Both the position numbers and the translations under genes were made by a program. 64,000 nt of DNA from Carnegiea gigantea (lineage: Eukaryota > Streptophyta > Magnoliopsida > Caryophyllales > Cactaceae), in the NCBI GenBank assembly GCA_029747015.1, contig JAKOGI010000183.1, positions 191,001 through 255,000 of the forward strand, in the 5' to 3' direction. This document shows positions 25,275 to 38,300 of the stretch, piece after piece. Below the pieces are notes generated by a model that saw only the letters and a program-made list of their open reading frames with translations, made no database searches and was not told where the DNA came from. Each line of letters begins with the position of its first letter. The first letter of the stretch is position 1.

Positions 25275-25505
25275 GAACATATATCAGAGTGGTAAAGTTT
25301 CAAAAGTCAATCTATTGACCTATTTGCCACAACGGTTGACGACGAGTTTAATCCCCGTTAATTTTGTAGGAGCTTTTTGGACAATCCTGTCTCTTGGAAT
25401 CAGTCTCTCTGCAGGAGGGATGCCTGTAGAAGTAAGATTGTATACATTTAGATCTTCCCAAATTCTGCAAAAACGGTACTCACACTGGGAGGTGGTGGTG
25501 TTTTT
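25275..25505 (+). mobile_element. Possible tRNA-derived SINE
   Basis: An A-box-like segment (CAGAGTGGTAAAG, 25285-25297) is followed about 50 bp later by a degenerate B-box-like segment (GAGTTTAATCCCC, 25344-25356). Further on comes a body resembling the common plant SINE/LINE tail wording (CTCTTGGAATCAGTCTCTCT, then CACACTGGGAGG). No clean target duplication is seen, so this is a tentative call. Confidence 0.4.
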
Positions 25506-27485
25506 GAATAACCCTGCACATAGGCTCAATATAAACTTTTTTTAAAAAAAACTGCGCGATTTTTTTTTTTGGGGGGGGGGGGGATTTGAAGTGTAATTAG
25601 CAAAACTGAACAATGCTATGGCTGAAAGTACGTAATGATGTTTTAGAGATTGAAATTTTAACTTGATGTAAGCTAGCACGCAAAAAACATTCTTTAATTT
25701 GTAGGAGAAGCAGAGAACATAGTAGGGTAACCTTAGTTTTATCATATTGCTAATTAAAGATTAATTATCGTGTTCTAATTCTCTACCAACCTAATCTAAC
25801 TGACTTAACTCAGTTGGTGAGTTGGACAAATGTTCTGACAAGATATTACCTGTAGGATGGTTGAAATTTATCAAATTTGAAAAAAAAAAAATAGCGAATA
25901 ATCATCTACGTTTTAAATCTGTCCATGAAAAAAAATAGTGTATTTATTTTGCATGAGTACAATTTTTTTTAAGGAGCATAATTTTGATTAATATGTATGT
26001 ATTATGTCCAAATTTTAAATCAGAATGAAGTAAATTGAAATTACTATAATAAAGAACGGTATTTTGAGCTATATATAACCATGGATTTCAAATGTAGCCG
26101 ATCCATGACGAAACGGCCGCATCAGAAGGGTTTCTGAGTTGGCCGAACTGCATTTTAACCGTGATATAGAACGCAATTTCTGCATTAAACTGATTTTTTC
26201 CTATCACGATTGAAACTGCATTTTGAATTCTTGAATATAACTATTATATGTCTTTTTCATCCGAATAAAATTGATAGATTAATATGAATCTTTACCGTAC
26301 TTAAACTTTGAAATTATGCATGACATCATAAATAAGGCAATAGTATAGGAGCCATTTGTCAAACACTTTTAATAAATAATAATATTTTTTTTTAAAAAAA
26401 ATTGTTGTCACTTTCAAAGAGACTATTCATGATCTCGTTAACAACCCTTTCACAGCTTTGTTTAGATATCCCTACAATAAACTAAAAATGACACTTATTT
26501 CTCTCAAGTAAGGTCTTGGATTTAAATTTTGTAAATAAAAAAAATTTATGATGGAAGAGCTCTACTCTTTATTGAGCCAATAGTTGCTCGACTCAAGTAA
26601 AATAGAGGATCCAAGATCGAAAAAAAAAACTCAAAATTAGAAAATTTCTAAATTTAAAAAGAGGGGGAAAATAGTGTAGTTAATTAATCAACTATCATGG
26701 GTAGCAATGTCCTAGTGGTTCTCAACATCCAAATTTGATAAACAATATTTTTTAAGTAATTTATGAGGAATATTGGTAAATTAATTTGACTCTTTTTCAC
26801 TTCCCCTAATACCTAACCACTCCAAAATACGCAGCAGCTATTAACGTAAAGAGACCATGATATATTGATATGATTCATCCGAAGTGATAATGCAAAACAT
26901 CTATGATACTTTTACTGAGTAAATTGTATATATAATAATGAATTTTTGGAATCTAATAATTTAAATTTTGGTGAGTCTGTAAGGTAATAATATAAATTTA
27001 AGAAATTCTCACCAATGAGCTAAACTTTTAATGTATTTATTTTTAGTATTTCACCACCAAGTTGGCCTCGATAGGCATGTGATGTAGCGGTGGTAGAATT
27101 TGACGTGATGGTGGTTGAACTTTCTTTCAAAAAAAAAGAAGAAAAGAAAATGCACTTTTTAAAATTTTTTTCAACACATCATCAGACATCAGCTTTCCGT
27201 CATCAGACATCGGTGGTTCCCGTCCTTCGATGATCTCCATGGTGCCGCCATTTGCCCTGGAGAGCCACTGTACTCGCCGAACAAAATATCACAACCCCCA
27301 TCCAAAATCCACAATCTATAAAAAAAAATCCACAATCTATAAATCAATCCACAAGACGGGCTAATTTTCGAAGGCTAAAGAGGCGATGGGCAACCATTTT
27401 GGGGAAGCTTGTTATTTCTGCCATTGTGAGGTGGCTGGCATGGAGGAGATAGAAACTGGTGTGTAATTTTCGCCGTCAACCACCA

Positions 27486-27542
<57 letters not shown>

Positions 27543-27778
27543 TTATTTTACTTATTTTTTGTTTAAGGGATGGAGAGAAAATTGGGAGCATTAAAAGCTG
27601 ATGTGTAAAAAAATTTAAGTCAATCTAGCTGACGTGTTTAAATTATGGTTAACATAGTATTTTTCTTTTTTTTATAATTGCTTCAGTAATACACGTATGA
27701 TCCGGCCACCGCCACATCACATCTCCGACGAGTCCGACTCGATGGTGGGGTACTAGAAATAAATACATTTAAAATTTA
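25506..27778. other. AT-rich spacer left of the gypsy element
   Basis: No gene recognised. Holds a poly(T)-poly(G) junction (25559-25583), a (TA)n microsatellite (27487-27538), and otherwise AT-rich unique-looking sequence. Confidence 0.5.
27487..27538. repeat. (TA)n microsatellite
   Basis: About 26 uninterrupted TA dinucleotides. Confidence 0.95.
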
Positions 27779-27783
27779 GTTCA

Positions 27784-28131
27784 TGATATAGGATACAACT
27801 CTTGAAGTACATGGCTTGGTAGTAAACCAGGGAATAATTTCTTCATTTGTATTTTCAGCTTGGAAGTTAGCACTGGGGTCTACTAAGAGACGTTAGTTAT
27901 GCCAGTTATTTTGCATTTTATTATTCTGTTTCATTGCTCCTACTTTTACGGGTGTTTTCCTTGAAAAGGGGAAGAGTTGTAAGAAATCAGGCACTCAGAA
28001 AATTAATAGTAATCATATTCCCGTTCTCTGAATTCCTCTCTCCTTCTCTGGTTCTTCTTCACAACCACTTTTTTTTGTTGATCAGTGGTCTCAAGAGCCT
28101 TCCTTCTTCAGTCTCTCCTGGTCCTGCATCA
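27784..28131 (+). repeat. 5' LTR of the gypsy element
   Basis: 348 bp, begins TGATATAGGATAC and ends CCTGCATCA. Aligns end to end with 32763-33110. Confidence 0.96.
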
Positions 28132-28134
28132 TTT

Positions 28135-28146
28135 TGGTATCAGAGC
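28135..28146 (+). other. Primer-binding site, tRNA-iMet type
   Basis: TGGTATCAGAGC lies 3 bp after the 5' LTR and is complementary to the 3' end of initiator tRNA-Met. Confidence 0.92.
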
Positions 28147-28186
28147 AACTTTTCTTGGGTACGATCTGGCACCAAAAACCAGAAAA

Positions 28187-31100
28187 ATGGCGGCGTCACA
28201 ATCGATTCCAACAATGGAGGATGTCATCAAAAATTTACTTGATCAACAAGCAGCAATGGCTAAGCAAATAGCAGATCAACAGCAGTTGATAAACCAACAA
28301 ATATCAGCTCAGAATCAGCAGATGGAGCAACAGCAGCAGGCTTTCTCTCAGATTCTCAGCCAGATTAAGGAGGTCGGAATTAAGCAAGGTAATCAACATC
28401 AGAATCCATCTAGTTTGGCTGAAAAGGGTGACGAATCCCCCAATTTTGTGTTGGTACCTGACAACAACTCTGCTAAAAAGAATATTGATGCTGAAATCCC
28501 TCATAGATCCCCAATGTCATTCAATCCTAGGATTGAATTTCCCCAATTTGATGGTACAAATCCTAGAGGATGGGTGAAGAAATGCTCTAAGTATTTTAAT
28601 CTATGCAAGACCCCTAGCCAACAGAAGGTTGAATTGGCCTCTCTTTATATGACAGAGAAAGCAGAAACATGGTATAATGGCTATAGCCTGGGAAGACAGC
28701 ATGTGATTTGGGAAGATTTTGTGGTGGATGTGTGTGCTAGATTCAGGGATGAGATGGGAAGCCAAATTGTAGAGGATTTCAATAGATTGAGTCAGACTGG
28801 CACAATAGATGAATACCTTGAGAGGTTTGAGGAGTTAAAATCGTTGATGCTGGTAAAGAATCCCTTATTGCCGGCTGACTATTTTGTGGATAGCTTTATT
28901 GGAGGGTTGGTCCCACAAATCAAGTCCTTCACGCGAGCTTTCAAGCCTACAACACTAACTGAGGCAGTGAACTATGCGAGGTTGCAGGAAGCAACTGTAC
29001 AGGCCATGAAGGCCCTAGATAGGAATAAATCTTTGTCTTATCAAAAATTGCCACAAAGGGGGTTATTGCCTACTCCCACGGCCACAGGCTTTAAGCCTTT
29101 GGCATCACCCCCTACTGTGATGCCTGCTAACAAGCCCAAAACTTTGACGGCAGCGGAGAGGGCAGAGAAACTAGCTAAGGGATTGTGCTTCTTCTGTGAT
29201 CAGGTCTATGAAAAGGGCCATCAATGTAACAACAAGAAGACTCAGTGTTTTTTAATTGAAATACCAGGCATAGAGGATGAGGGAGTGGAACAACAGGAAT
29301 CTGAAGATAGTGATGGGGACTACCTTTTGAATGAGGAGACTCCTCATATCTCAGTACATGCGTTAAGTGGGGCTCAGGGCTTCCAAACCATGCGGGTAAC
29401 CGGCCTATGTGGTAAACATCCTCTACATGTCCTAGTAGATTCAGGCAGTACACACAACTTCCTAGATATTTCCATGGCCAAGAAATTGGGATGTAAAATT
29501 GAGGAGACCCCTGTGCAATCAGTTACAGTAGCAGACGGTAATAAATTACAGTGTTTGCATGTGTGCAAAGGTTTCAAATGGAGATTACACAATGCTGAAT
29601 TTGAGTCTGACATGATGTTAATTCCCTTGGGAAGTTGTGATGTTGTGCTTGGAGTGCAGTGGTTGAGCCAACTAGGTACTGTAAGGTGGAATTTTAAGAA
29701 ATTATATATGGAATTCACCTATCAAGGGAGGGATCATATCCTTAGAGGTATGCGGGGGAAGAAGCTGCATATGATTGGAAATGATAAACTACAGAAGATT
29801 TTGGACTGTACACCTCAGCTTTGTATGCTACAAGTAGTAGGAGTACAACAGGGTTATGGGGAATTTTGTAGTTTGCAGTTTCAAGGATCAGAACCTGGGA
29901 AAAACAAACAGTTGGAGGCCTTATTGCAAGAGTATTCTGATGTGTTCAAAGAACCAACCTCCTTACCTCCCAAGCGGGGAATGTTTGATCACAGGATTCC
30001 CTTGGCACAAGGTACTAATCCCTTTAGTATCAGACCCTACAGGTATCCATTAAAGCAAAAGGATGTCATTGAGTCTTTGGTTAAGGAAATGATGGACAAG
30101 GGGATCATTCAGCATAGCTCGAGCCCATTTGCTAGCCCTGTGGTTTTAGTTGGTAAGAAGGACGGGAGTTGGAGAATGTGTGTTGATTATAGGGAGCTCA
30201 ACAAACACACTATTAAAGATAAGTTTCCTATCCCTGTAGTGGAGGAACTTATTGATGAACTTGCTGGTGCTATGCATTTTTCAAAAATTGATTTACGATC
30301 TGGTTATCACCAAATAAGGATGCATGAGGAAGATGTTATAAAGACAGCTTTTAAGACTCACCATGGGCATTTTGAATTCCTTGTTATGCCTTTTGGATTG
30401 TCTAATGCTCCGGCTACGTTTCAGGGCCTTATGAACTATGTTTTTCGAAATTATTTAAGGAAGTTTGTCTTGGTCTTCTTTGACGATATACTGATATATA
30501 GCAGATCTATGGATGACCATCTACAGCACCTTGCTGCAGTGTTTGATGTTATGCGAGAACACCAGCTCTTTGCTAAGGAGAGCAAGTGTTCCTTTGCCAT
30601 CTCTAAGGTGGAATATTTGGGACATTTTATATCAGCTAGGGGTGTAGAAACAGATCCTGTAAAAATACAGGCAGTAAGGGATTGGCCAACCCCAAGAAAT
30701 GTGAAACAACTAAGGAGTTTCTTGGGATTTTCTGGTTATTATAGAAAGTTCATTAAGGGGTATGCCCATTTAGCAAAACCCTTAACGAATTTACTTAGAA
30801 AGGGGGCCTTTGAGTGGACTGCTGACGCTCAAGTTGCTTTCGATCAATTGAAGACTGCCTTGAGTAATGCTCCTGTCTTAGGCATACCTGACTTCTCGAA
30901 GACTTTTGTTGTGGAAACGGATGCCTCAACATATGGCATAGGTGCAGTCCTCATGCAGGAAGGTCATCCCCTAGCTTTCATCAGCAAGGCATTGGGCCCG
31001 AAGTGGCAGGGTTTGTCAGTGTACGAGAAGGAATTATTGGCCTTGGTTTTCGCAGTTCAAAAATGGCAGCAGTACTTAACAGGTCAACGATTCACAATTA

Positions 31101-32731
31101 GGACTGACCAAAGGAGTTTGAAATGGCTTCTGGAACAACGATTGACTACTCCTTTCCAGCAGCTTTGGCTCTCCAAACTCATGGGGTATAGTTATGATAT
31201 ACAATACAAAAAGGGCAAAGATAATATAGCGGCTGATGCATTATCCAGGCTGCCAAGTGCACAAGTGCTACTCCTATCAACTTCCGTAATTCAATCAGAC
31301 TTATTGGAATTGGTTAAGAATAGCTATTCGTTGGATCCCACCCTGCAGGCCTTTGTCCAAGGTACTTCTGAGTTGGGCCCCAAATACAGCATCATAGATG
31401 GATTTTTGCGGAAACAGGGTAAATTGGTGATTGGACCCGATGCTGACTTGAAAACTATTATCCTAAATTGGGTTCATAGCTCACCTACAGGGGGACATGC
31501 TGGCAGAGATGCCACTTTGAAAAAATTACAGCAATTATTTTATTGGAAAGGCATCACTAAGGATGTTCAGCACCATGTCCGGACTTGCACTGTCTGTCAG
31601 GCTTGCAAATATGACCCAGCTGCATCCCCGGGACTCCTACAACCTCTACCAATCCCTACCGAGGTTTGGCAGGACATATCAATGGATTTCATTGAGGGGC
31701 TCCCGAAGTCATTTGGTTTTCAAGTTATTTTGGTAGTAGTGGATCGCCTCAGTAAATTTGCGTACTTTATCCCTCTCTCCCATCCTTATACCGCAGTCGA
31801 TGTGGCCCAGGCTTACCTTGACAATGTCTTCAAGAATCATGGTTGGCCAAGGAGCATTGTTAGTGATAGAGATTCTATCTTCTTAAGTCAGTTCTGGCAA
31901 GCTCTCTTCACCATCCAAGGTACGTCTTTGCTGTTATCATCTGCTTACCATCCCCAAAGCGATGGGCAGACAGAGGTTGTCAACCGCACGCTGGAAACCT
32001 ACCTTCGATGTATGACTTCTGATGAGCCTAAAGATTGGAGTAAATGGCTGCCAGTAGCCCAATGGTGGTACAACACCAACCATCACACTGCAGCACAGCT
32101 CACACCCTATGAAATCCTTTACAATCAACCCCCTCCTCTCCATCTACCTTACTTACCTGGTGAGACCAAAAATGCATTAGTGGACCGAACACTCCAGAGG
32201 CGGGAGGCCATGATTCAGCTTCTACGGTTCCATTTACTTCGGGCTCAGCATCGTATGAAGATGTTCGCTGACAAGCACAGATCTGAGAGAGTTTTTATGG
32301 TGGGTGATTGGGTATGGCTCAAGTTACAACCATATAGGCAGGGGTCAGTACATCGGCAATACAATGAGAAGGTTAGTCCCAAATATTTTGGCCCTTTTCA
32401 GGTCCAGGCCCGCGTTGGTCAGGTGGCCTATACTCTTACTCTCCCAGCTGAAGCCAAAATTCACAACACATTTCATGTCTCTCAGCTAAAGCTTTTCCAT
32501 GGCACCCTACCTGCCAAGCCTCACATACCTACTGGTTTGACAGGAACTCCTGCTACTTCTTCATATCGACCAGCGTCTATCCTTGACAAAAGGGTTTTTA
32601 CCAGGGGTCACAAGGCTGTATCGCAATATCTTGTATTATGGGAGGGGCAGCCAGCTTCTGACGCTTCTTGGGAAGATGAAGGGGTGTTCCTGCAGCAATT
32701 TCCTGGATTCATTGATGGACATCAGACTTGA
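28187..32731 (+). CDS. Gag-Pol polyprotein with chromodomain (Ty3/gypsy)
   Basis: 1,514 residues from the ATG at 28187, the first one after the primer-binding site that suits gag (the frame is open further upstream into the LTR). Order of domains: coiled-coil Gln-rich N-terminus, gag (about 105-200), a degenerate zinc knuckle starting at Cys334 ([14 protein letters not shown]), aspartic protease ([13 protein letters not shown], Asp418), reverse transcriptase ([10 protein letters not shown], Asp766-Asp767), RNase H (Asp912 in VETDAS), integrase with HHCC zinc finger (near 1102-1150) and D1167, D1227, E1263 in D-D-35-E spacing, then a chromodomain (about 1463-1510, [17 protein letters not shown]). 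Gag-pol order PR-RT-RH-INT is that of Ty3/gypsy. No stop or frameshift occurs, so it may encode active enzymes. Confidence 0.95.
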   Translation: MAASQSIPTMEDVIKNLLDQQAAMAKQIADQQQLINQQISAQNQQMEQQQQAFSQILSQIKEVGIKQGNQHQNPSSLAEKGDESPNFVLVPDNNSAKKNIDAEIPHRSPMSFNPRIEFPQFDGTNPRGWVKKCSKYFNLCKTPSQQKVELASLYMTEKAETWYNGYSLGRQHVIWEDFVVDVCARFRDEMGSQIVEDFNRLSQTGTIDEYLERFEELKSLMLVKNPLLPADYFVDSFIGGLVPQIKSFTRAFKPTTLTEAVNYARLQEATVQAMKALDRNKSLSYQKLPQRGLLPTPTATGFKPLASPPTVMPANKPKTLTAAERAEKLAKGLCFFCDQVYEKGHQCNNKKTQCFLIEIPGIEDEGVEQQESEDSDGDYLLNEETPHISVHALSGAQGFQTMRVTGLCGKHPLHVLVDSGSTHNFLDISMAKKLGCKIEETPVQSVTVADGNKLQCLHVCKGFKWRLHNAEFESDMMLIPLGSCDVVLGVQWLSQLGTVRWNFKKLYMEFTYQGRDHILRGMRGKKLHMIGNDKLQKILDCTPQLCMLQVVGVQQGYGEFCSLQFQGSEPGKNKQLEALLQEYSDVFKEPTSLPPKRGMFDHRIPLAQGTNPFSIRPYRYPLKQKDVIESLVKEMMDKGIIQHSSSPFASPVVLVGKKDGSWRMCVDYRELNKHTIKDKFPIPVVEELIDELAGAMHFSKIDLRSGYHQIRMHEEDVIKTAFKTHHGHFEFLVMPFGLSNAPATFQGLMNYVFRNYLRKFVLVFFDDILIYSRSMDDHLQHLAAVFDVMREHQLFAKESKCSFAISKVEYLGHFISARGVETDPVKIQAVRDWPTPRNVKQLRSFLGFSGYYRKFIKGYAHLAKPLTNLLRKGAFEWTADAQVAFDQLKTALSNAPVLGIPDFSKTFVVETDASTYGIGAVLMQEGHPLAFISKALGPKWQGLSVYEKELLALVFAVQKWQQYLTGQRFTIRTDQRSLKWLLEQRLTTPFQQLWLSKLMGYSYDIQYKKGKDNIAADALSRLPSAQVLLLSTSVIQSDLLELVKNSYSLDPTLQAFVQGTSELGPKYSIIDGFLRKQGKLVIGPDADLKTIILNWVHSSPTGGHAGRDATLKKLQQLFYWKGITKDVQHHVRTCTVCQACKYDPAASPGLLQPLPIPTEVWQDISMDFIEGLPKSFGFQVILVVVDRLSKFAYFIPLSHPYTAVDVAQAYLDNVFKNHGWPRSIVSDRDSIFLSQFWQALFTIQGTSLLLSSAYHPQSDGQTEVVNRTLETYLRCMTSDEPKDWSKWLPVAQWWYNTNHHTAAQLTPYEILYNQPPPLHLPYLPGETKNALVDRTLQRREAMIQLLRFHLLRAQHRMKMFADKHRSERVFMVGDWVWLKLQPYRQGSVHRQYNEKVSPKYFGPFQVQARVGQVAYTLTLPAEAKIHNTFHVSQLKLFHGTLPAKPHIPTGLTGTPATSSYRPASILDKRVFTRGHKAVSQYLVLWEGQPASDASWEDEGVFLQQFPGFIDGHQT

Positions 32732-32747
32732 GGGCAAGTCTAATTTT

Positions 32748-32759
32748 TGAGGGGGAAGG
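32748..32759 (+). other. Polypurine tract of the gypsy element
   Basis: GAGGGGGAAGG sits three to four bases before the 3' LTR and would prime plus-strand DNA synthesis. Confidence 0.85.
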
Positions 32760-32762
32760 TTA

Positions 32763-33110
32763 TGATATAGGATACAGCTCTTGAAGTACATGGCTTGGTA
32801 GTAAACCGGGGAATAATTTCTTCATTTGTATTTTCAGCTTGGAAGTTAGTACTGGGGTCTACTAAGAGACGTTAGTTATGCCAGCTATTTTGCATTTTAT
32901 TATTCTGTTTCATTGCTTCTACTTTTACGGGTGTTTTCCTTGAAAAGGGGAAGAGTTGTAAGAAATCAGGCACTCAGAAAATTAATAGTAATCATATTCC
33001 CGTTCTCTGAATTCCTCTCTCCTTCTCTGGTTCTTCTTCACAACCACTTTTTTTTGTTGATCAGTGGTCTCGAGAGCCTTCCTTCTTCAGTCTCTCCTGG
33101 TCCTGCATCA
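32763..33110 (+). repeat. 3' LTR of the gypsy element
   Basis: 348 bp, begins TGATATAGGATAC and ends CCTGCATCA. Six transitions separate it from the 5' LTR. Confidence 0.96.
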
Positions 33111-33115
33111 GTTCA

Positions 33116-34419
33116 CTACAAGAATTTCTTAAGTTCAAATTATTGCTTTACAGATCCTTCAAAAGTTCGGATTATTAGATTTCAAAAATCCTATAATAAT
33201 TTGTCCAATCTATAAATGATAATATCTATTCATTATTTAATTAATTATTTTTTAATTTAATAAATGGCAATATAATTTTTAGTGGAATGATAAATATCTC
33301 GCTCGTTATATAATACTTTTTAAATCTCTTGTCTTGACTTGAAAAAATTATATTATCATATATAAATTAAAGATATAGTATGATTGAATAGCATAAAGAT
33401 GTCACAAATTATAATTTGTGTAAAATCATCTCTTTATATGTAATTTTTTACACTTGTAAGTTATATACATGATGCGTCTTCGCACACGAATAGAGTTGCT
33501 CTGATTAGAGCGTCATTTTGTTCTCATTGGTATAGCAGACGAATATTAAAACTTTACAATTTATAATTAGTTGTAATGAAAATTTATATTAAGGCAAGAC
33601 ATCTGAAGTGTCTTGTTTCAAGACAGATATATCTCATCACTCATAACTAAATAATTACACTCATACTGAGGGAAAACTACATTATAACAAAATAGACACA
33701 AATTGTGTTACTTGATATTCAGGTGCGGGTGTTTGATACAGATACCTGTTCAAGTGTCAGATTCAGCTATTTTGGAGAATGTTTGCATGTTTTTAATGTA
33801 ATGTAAAGTGTCAAGCGTTCAATCCTATCCAAATATCGCAGGACCGACACAAATACAGTAGGCTAAAATGAAAAGTTAGAGAGTCACATCGGATACAAAT
33901 CAAGATAGTCTAAGATTCTTTGTGCGAAATATTCCGACAAAAATGGGGAAAAAAATTACAAAGTTGGGAATAAAAAGATGATTTATCAACCTTTTTTAAA
34001 TGTTGCATTAGTAAACTATTGTACAAATTAAAACCACTGCAAATACAATTTAAATCTTAATGTGCTTATCATCGGCTAATATGCTTAGAGCTTTCACATA
34101 ACAAAATCTAAAAAAATTTGTGAGAATTCTTTATTTATCATTCCCATAACCTTTTCCCAATATTTTATCAATCAAATTTATATTACTCAAAAGTCAACAA
34201 GCACTTCATTTAATTTTATTTCATATTTATATATAGTTAATTAAGGAAAGAAATCCAAATCCAAATGAAATAAAATCCTCCCATTATGGATGGATGACCT
34301 AAGGCTGATAATATAAATAGTGTTGACAACCTCCCCCCTAAAAAAAAAAAATTCAATGTTTATCAAACAAAGACTACCATAATCAATTTTCTTACAAATT
34401 GCCCATAAATCAAGCTCTT
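33116..34419. other. AT-rich spacer and promoter of dioxygenase copy 1
   Basis: No gene or repeat recognised. The last 100 bp (ending TATAAATAG near 34311-34320) may hold the TATA box of the dioxygenase copy starting at 34420. Confidence 0.45.
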
Positions 34420-35896
34420 ATGGCTGAGCTCCTCTCAAACTGGTTTGAAGATGAAAGAATTCTAGAAAACTATGTGTTTCCACCAGAAAAAAGACCAGGT
34501 GAGCTTGTTGTTCCTATAGGGAAGGCTAATGTTCCTATTGTTGACCTACACGATGAAGAAAACAATACCATCCACCATATAATGAAGGTTAGCCAAGATT
34601 TTGGGTTGTTCCAGGTTCGTACCTTATAATCATGATTACTACTGGTTTAGTTTTATCTGTGAGTCATTTGGAAACAGTCTCTCTGTTCATCAAAATTAGG
34701 ATCGTGGCTTTGTAAATATGGATTTTTTTCATTTATTCTCTTGATTCAGATGAGGTTTATATTGAGTTATTTATTATTGCTGGAACAGGTGGTCAACCAT
34801 GAAATTTCGGCAGAGTTAATGACTGGGGTCATGAAAGTTTTTGAAGAAGTCTTCTAATTGTCCCCAGAGGAACAATCTAAGATAAACATGGAAGAGGATA
34901 CTAATAAGATATGTAGAATCTACACAAGCACCTACAACTATGAAAACGAAAAGATTCACTATTGGCGGGATGCTTTGAGGCACTCTTGTAACCCTCTTGA
35001 GGAATGCATTAAGCATTGGCCTCAAAAGCCCGAAAATTATAGGTGTGACTACTGAACCACAACTTACGTACAAGCACCCCTTTTTTTTTTCAGGGAAGGC
35101 TTCAGTACATAAATATATCGATTTGTCCCAGTAACACTATTGAATTTTTCAGGGCAACAGTTGGACCATTTGTCATCGCACTAAGGGACCTGGGATCGAG
35201 GATTTTAGGGCTCATATCAAAAGGGCTCGGGCTCGAGTCCAAATACTTTGCGAAAGAGTTGAGTGAGGATTGCACCTTAACCATTAATCACTATCCTCCG
35301 TGCCCTAACCCGAGTTTAAGCTTAGGTATAAACAAACATACAGATCCAAGCCTTATAACCATTCTTCTCACAGGGGAGGTTCCTGGCCTCCAAGCTCTAA
35401 TGGATGGGCAATGGATGGGTGTCGAGACTCTTCCTAATGCACTTTTGGTCATCATAGGCAATCAACTAGAGGTATGTTTAATTTTATTGACACACCGTAG
35501 TTTTTTCTTTGGAAACCTATAAAAGGAATCTTTCACCAATTTAGTTTAACCAATCACAAATTAACACAACTGATATCAGACTCAGAATGATTTAAAAAGA
35601 TGAATTTTTAACTGACCGAGGTACACCGATTCATATAGGTCGTTAGCAACGGAAAGTTGAAAAGCGGGATACATAGAGTGGTGACAAATGCAAAGGAAGC
35701 AAGATCAAGTGCAGCCTTCTTCATCAATCCCACAAAGAGTTGCATTGTAGAACCAGCAAAGGCTCTTGTTGAAGCACAAAATAGTGAACCTCTTTACAAG
35801 GCCTTTCAATACAAAGACTTCTTTAAAGCATACACTGACGCCAGCTCAGGGGATATTGTGGCTGTCCTTGAAGCTTTTAAAATTAAAAATTCTTGA
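34420..35896 (+). pseudogene. 2-oxoglutarate/Fe(II) dioxygenase, copy 1 (H6H-like), nonsense in exon 2
   Basis: First of three tandem dioxygenase copies. Family members use 2-oxoglutarate, O2 and Fe(II) to hydroxylate or demethylate small metabolites; the wording is closest in my memory to hyoscyamine 6-hydroxylase-like enzymes, but the substrate cannot be inferred. Exons 34420-34614, 34789-35042, 35153-35471, 35639-35896 join at canonical GT-AG sites and total 1,026 nt (342 codons with the stop), identical to copy 2. The iron ligands His212, Asp214 and His268 and the HYPPCPNPS motif remain, as does a RSS version of the 2OG-binding RxS. An in-frame TAA at 34855-34857 (codon 88) interrupts the conserved F-F-x-L-P/S region, and the usual NHG is NHE. 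Either a young pseudogene or a sequence error; the rest is well preserved. Confidence 0.82.
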
Positions 35897-38292
35897 ATTA
35901 TTAATATTTGAGGTTTTCTTAACCTTATCTTTAATTTTAATTATTAGGATTTAGCAATATATTATAAACACCTCTTGTCCTAGCTTAATTCTCTTGGTTT
36001 GACCTTTATAAAACCACAGGCCACTTTGATCAGAATTTCTACTATATACATTAAAGTTGTGGCACCTAATTTACGTAATAATAAATATAATATATTATAT
36101 GTCATGTGTTAGTTTCTTTTGTTTATATTTTTTTCCCAATTTATATTTTGTATATTTATTGTGGAAATAGTGACTCTAGGCTCCTATTTTCTTAGGTTCA
36201 CACCACCTTCTTCCTTTCATTGTGCTATTAATTTTAATTATTATGAACTTGATGGCTATATGTGATAGGGTAAGCATTTGGGAAGGGTTAGTAGGGTTGA
36301 ATTGACCCTTGAATAGCTCTGACTAGTACTTTACTTTATTATCATCTTCGATACGAATGCATTTGAATTGAACTTGATATTACTTCTGTTTGCAGAATTA
36401 GAGATGATAGTGGGGGGGGGGGGGGAATTCCCGTCTCTGCCAAGGCTCCATCCCAGATTGGGGAAAAATTCTCACCCCTAATGGTATGGGGACAAAGCCT
36501 CAATCCCCGAGTAGGGACGGGGATAGGAATAGGGGAAATTCCATCCCGTCCCCCTCCTAACTTCCTACTCGAGGGAAGATCCTCATCCCTATCCCTGTTT
36601 TCCTGTCTCCAGTTGGGGAGAAAACCCTATCTTTATCCCCGTTTATAAAAACACATACGAACTAATCTGTGGACAAGGTAAATTTAGTTGAAAATCCCTA
36701 GCTATAAATACAAAAAGTACATCATTTCTTTCTACCAGTCAGTCACTCATTCCTCTTCCTTTCTCTTTCTCACTGCTTCCTCTAATGATTATTCTATAAT
36801 TAATTGGGTTAGGGCTGTTGAACAACTTGAAATTTCATCCAATATCCAACTTGCTTGTAATATAACTATCACAAAGGAGATGAAAAAATGACAGGTACAA
36901 ATCATCATTGGGGCCCTCTCGAAAATTGAATCGCTGCTGGGGATGGGAACGGGGAGAATTTTTCCCTATATGGGCAGACATGGAGGGCGAGGATCTAAGC
37001 AAGCATGGGCATAGAGAATATGCCTCTCGTTCCCAATATGCCCTATTGTCATCTATATGCAGACTGCTGCCTATTAAAAGAAATCTAAGTTCCATTTGCT
37101 ACATTGATTTAACTAAGCAGAAAGTTTTGATAATGTTTGATATGACATCTTCAAAGTTCCATTTAAAATAATCTTTAGTCTCGATATTTTTCAATGTTTA
37201 ACATTATAATATTATTACTACTACGCTTATCAACTTTTTGGTTGATGTAAACACTTCACTGGAAATTAATATATTATAATTATCAAATAAATAATTATTA
37301 TCAACATATCAATAAAAAAATTCATTCTCAACAAAAATCATATCAAGTTTGGGATACTTTGTAAGGTAGTCCCATAAACACAAGTCTATTTTTTAAAAAA
37401 TCTTTAAAGCAACCTCTTTTTCCCAATAAATTAATATTCTATTGCGTGCCTAGACTGTATAGTGACGATACTACCATCTAAATATTTGATTGTATATCAA
37501 ATGTGAAGTTCTAGTAAGGGTGGCAATGGATCGGATCTGGATCAGATCTACTTATATTCAGATCCATTTTAATTTTCTGGGTATGAGTCTGGATCCAATT
37601 AGATCCATTGGATTTTAAAAGTTGATATGCGTTCTTAGATCCGTTGAATCTATGAATCTCAAATGGATCCTAATGGATCCACAATGTTACAAAATGTATA
37701 TTAGAAGTATAAGGTATGTAGTAATCATTCAAGAAGCAGAACAACACAATTTTCAATAAAAACAATAGCAAACATGAGATGTAAGATAATAATAACTTTA
37801 ATGTGTCAATTAGTGAAAACTGAGAAGTGACAATTGTAATAGTAACTCATACAAGCAAGTCTCCTCAAAATCATATTCCATCAACCGAAATACCAAAAAT
37901 AAGTTCCATAATAATTCATAAGATCCATAGAAAGAATAATAAGCAACAATTGTTATAGTGGTGATATATATTGACTAAATTATTGTAATGAAGATAAATA
38001 ATAACTTTACATGTGAAGCTCTACTTAAATCAAGCCTGTTAGTAAAAAACGCAATATGATCTTATAATTATGAAAGATTATAAATAAAAAGGTAATTTCT
38101 TTTCATCAATGAAAATTAATACTCTTTCACCTTTTTTTAGCATACCACAAACGACTATAATTTTTAGGTCAATATAAATATAAAACACTGAAAAATATGT
38201 TGTGACTACCAACACAGGTTGGTTCAAGTAACTTGACAATTTTTTCTTTTAACTAAGATCTTAAGTTTGAATATTGTGAATTAGACAATTTG
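35897..38292. other. AT-rich spacer with repeat fragments
   Basis: No gene. 36405-36640 and 36920-36990 hold GGGGATGGGGA-like C/G-rich blocks that resemble degenerate hAT-type subterminal repeats. The remainder is AT-rich. A separate GGATC-rich block is listed at 37515. Confidence 0.45.
37515..37690 (+). repeat. hAT-like element end (fragment)
   Basis: Begins TAAGGGTGGCAATGG, the wording typical of many plant nonautonomous hAT ends, and continues with repeated GGATC/GATCC units. No matching opposite end or target duplication was found, so it is probably truncated. Confidence 0.4.
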
Positions 38293-38300
38293 TATGAAAG

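Larger units (their letters stand above)
27784..33110 (+). mobile_element. Intact Ty3/gypsy chromovirus LTR retrotransposon (Reina-like)
   Basis: A complete 5,327-bp element. GTTCA duplicates flank it (27779-27783 and 33111-33115). It has two 348-bp LTRs of the TG...CA type, a primer-binding site for initiator tRNA-Met, one uninterrupted gag-pol frame ending in a chromodomain, and a polypurine tract before the 3' LTR. The LTRs differ at six positions, all transitions, with no indel, so insertion is recent. The small size, short LTRs and C-terminal chromodomain fit the Reina clade of chromoviruses; the clade is an inference. The element lies between the TPR gene and the dioxygenase array. Confidence 0.95.

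Noticed and set aside
28085..28186. Longer start for the gypsy polyprotein
   Set aside because: The frame is open into the LTR, but the region includes the LTR end and PBS. ATG 28187 is the sensible start.
36405..36995. GGGGATGGGGA-rich block, possible hAT-like element
   Set aside because: Suggestive composition but no paired ends or 8-bp duplication.
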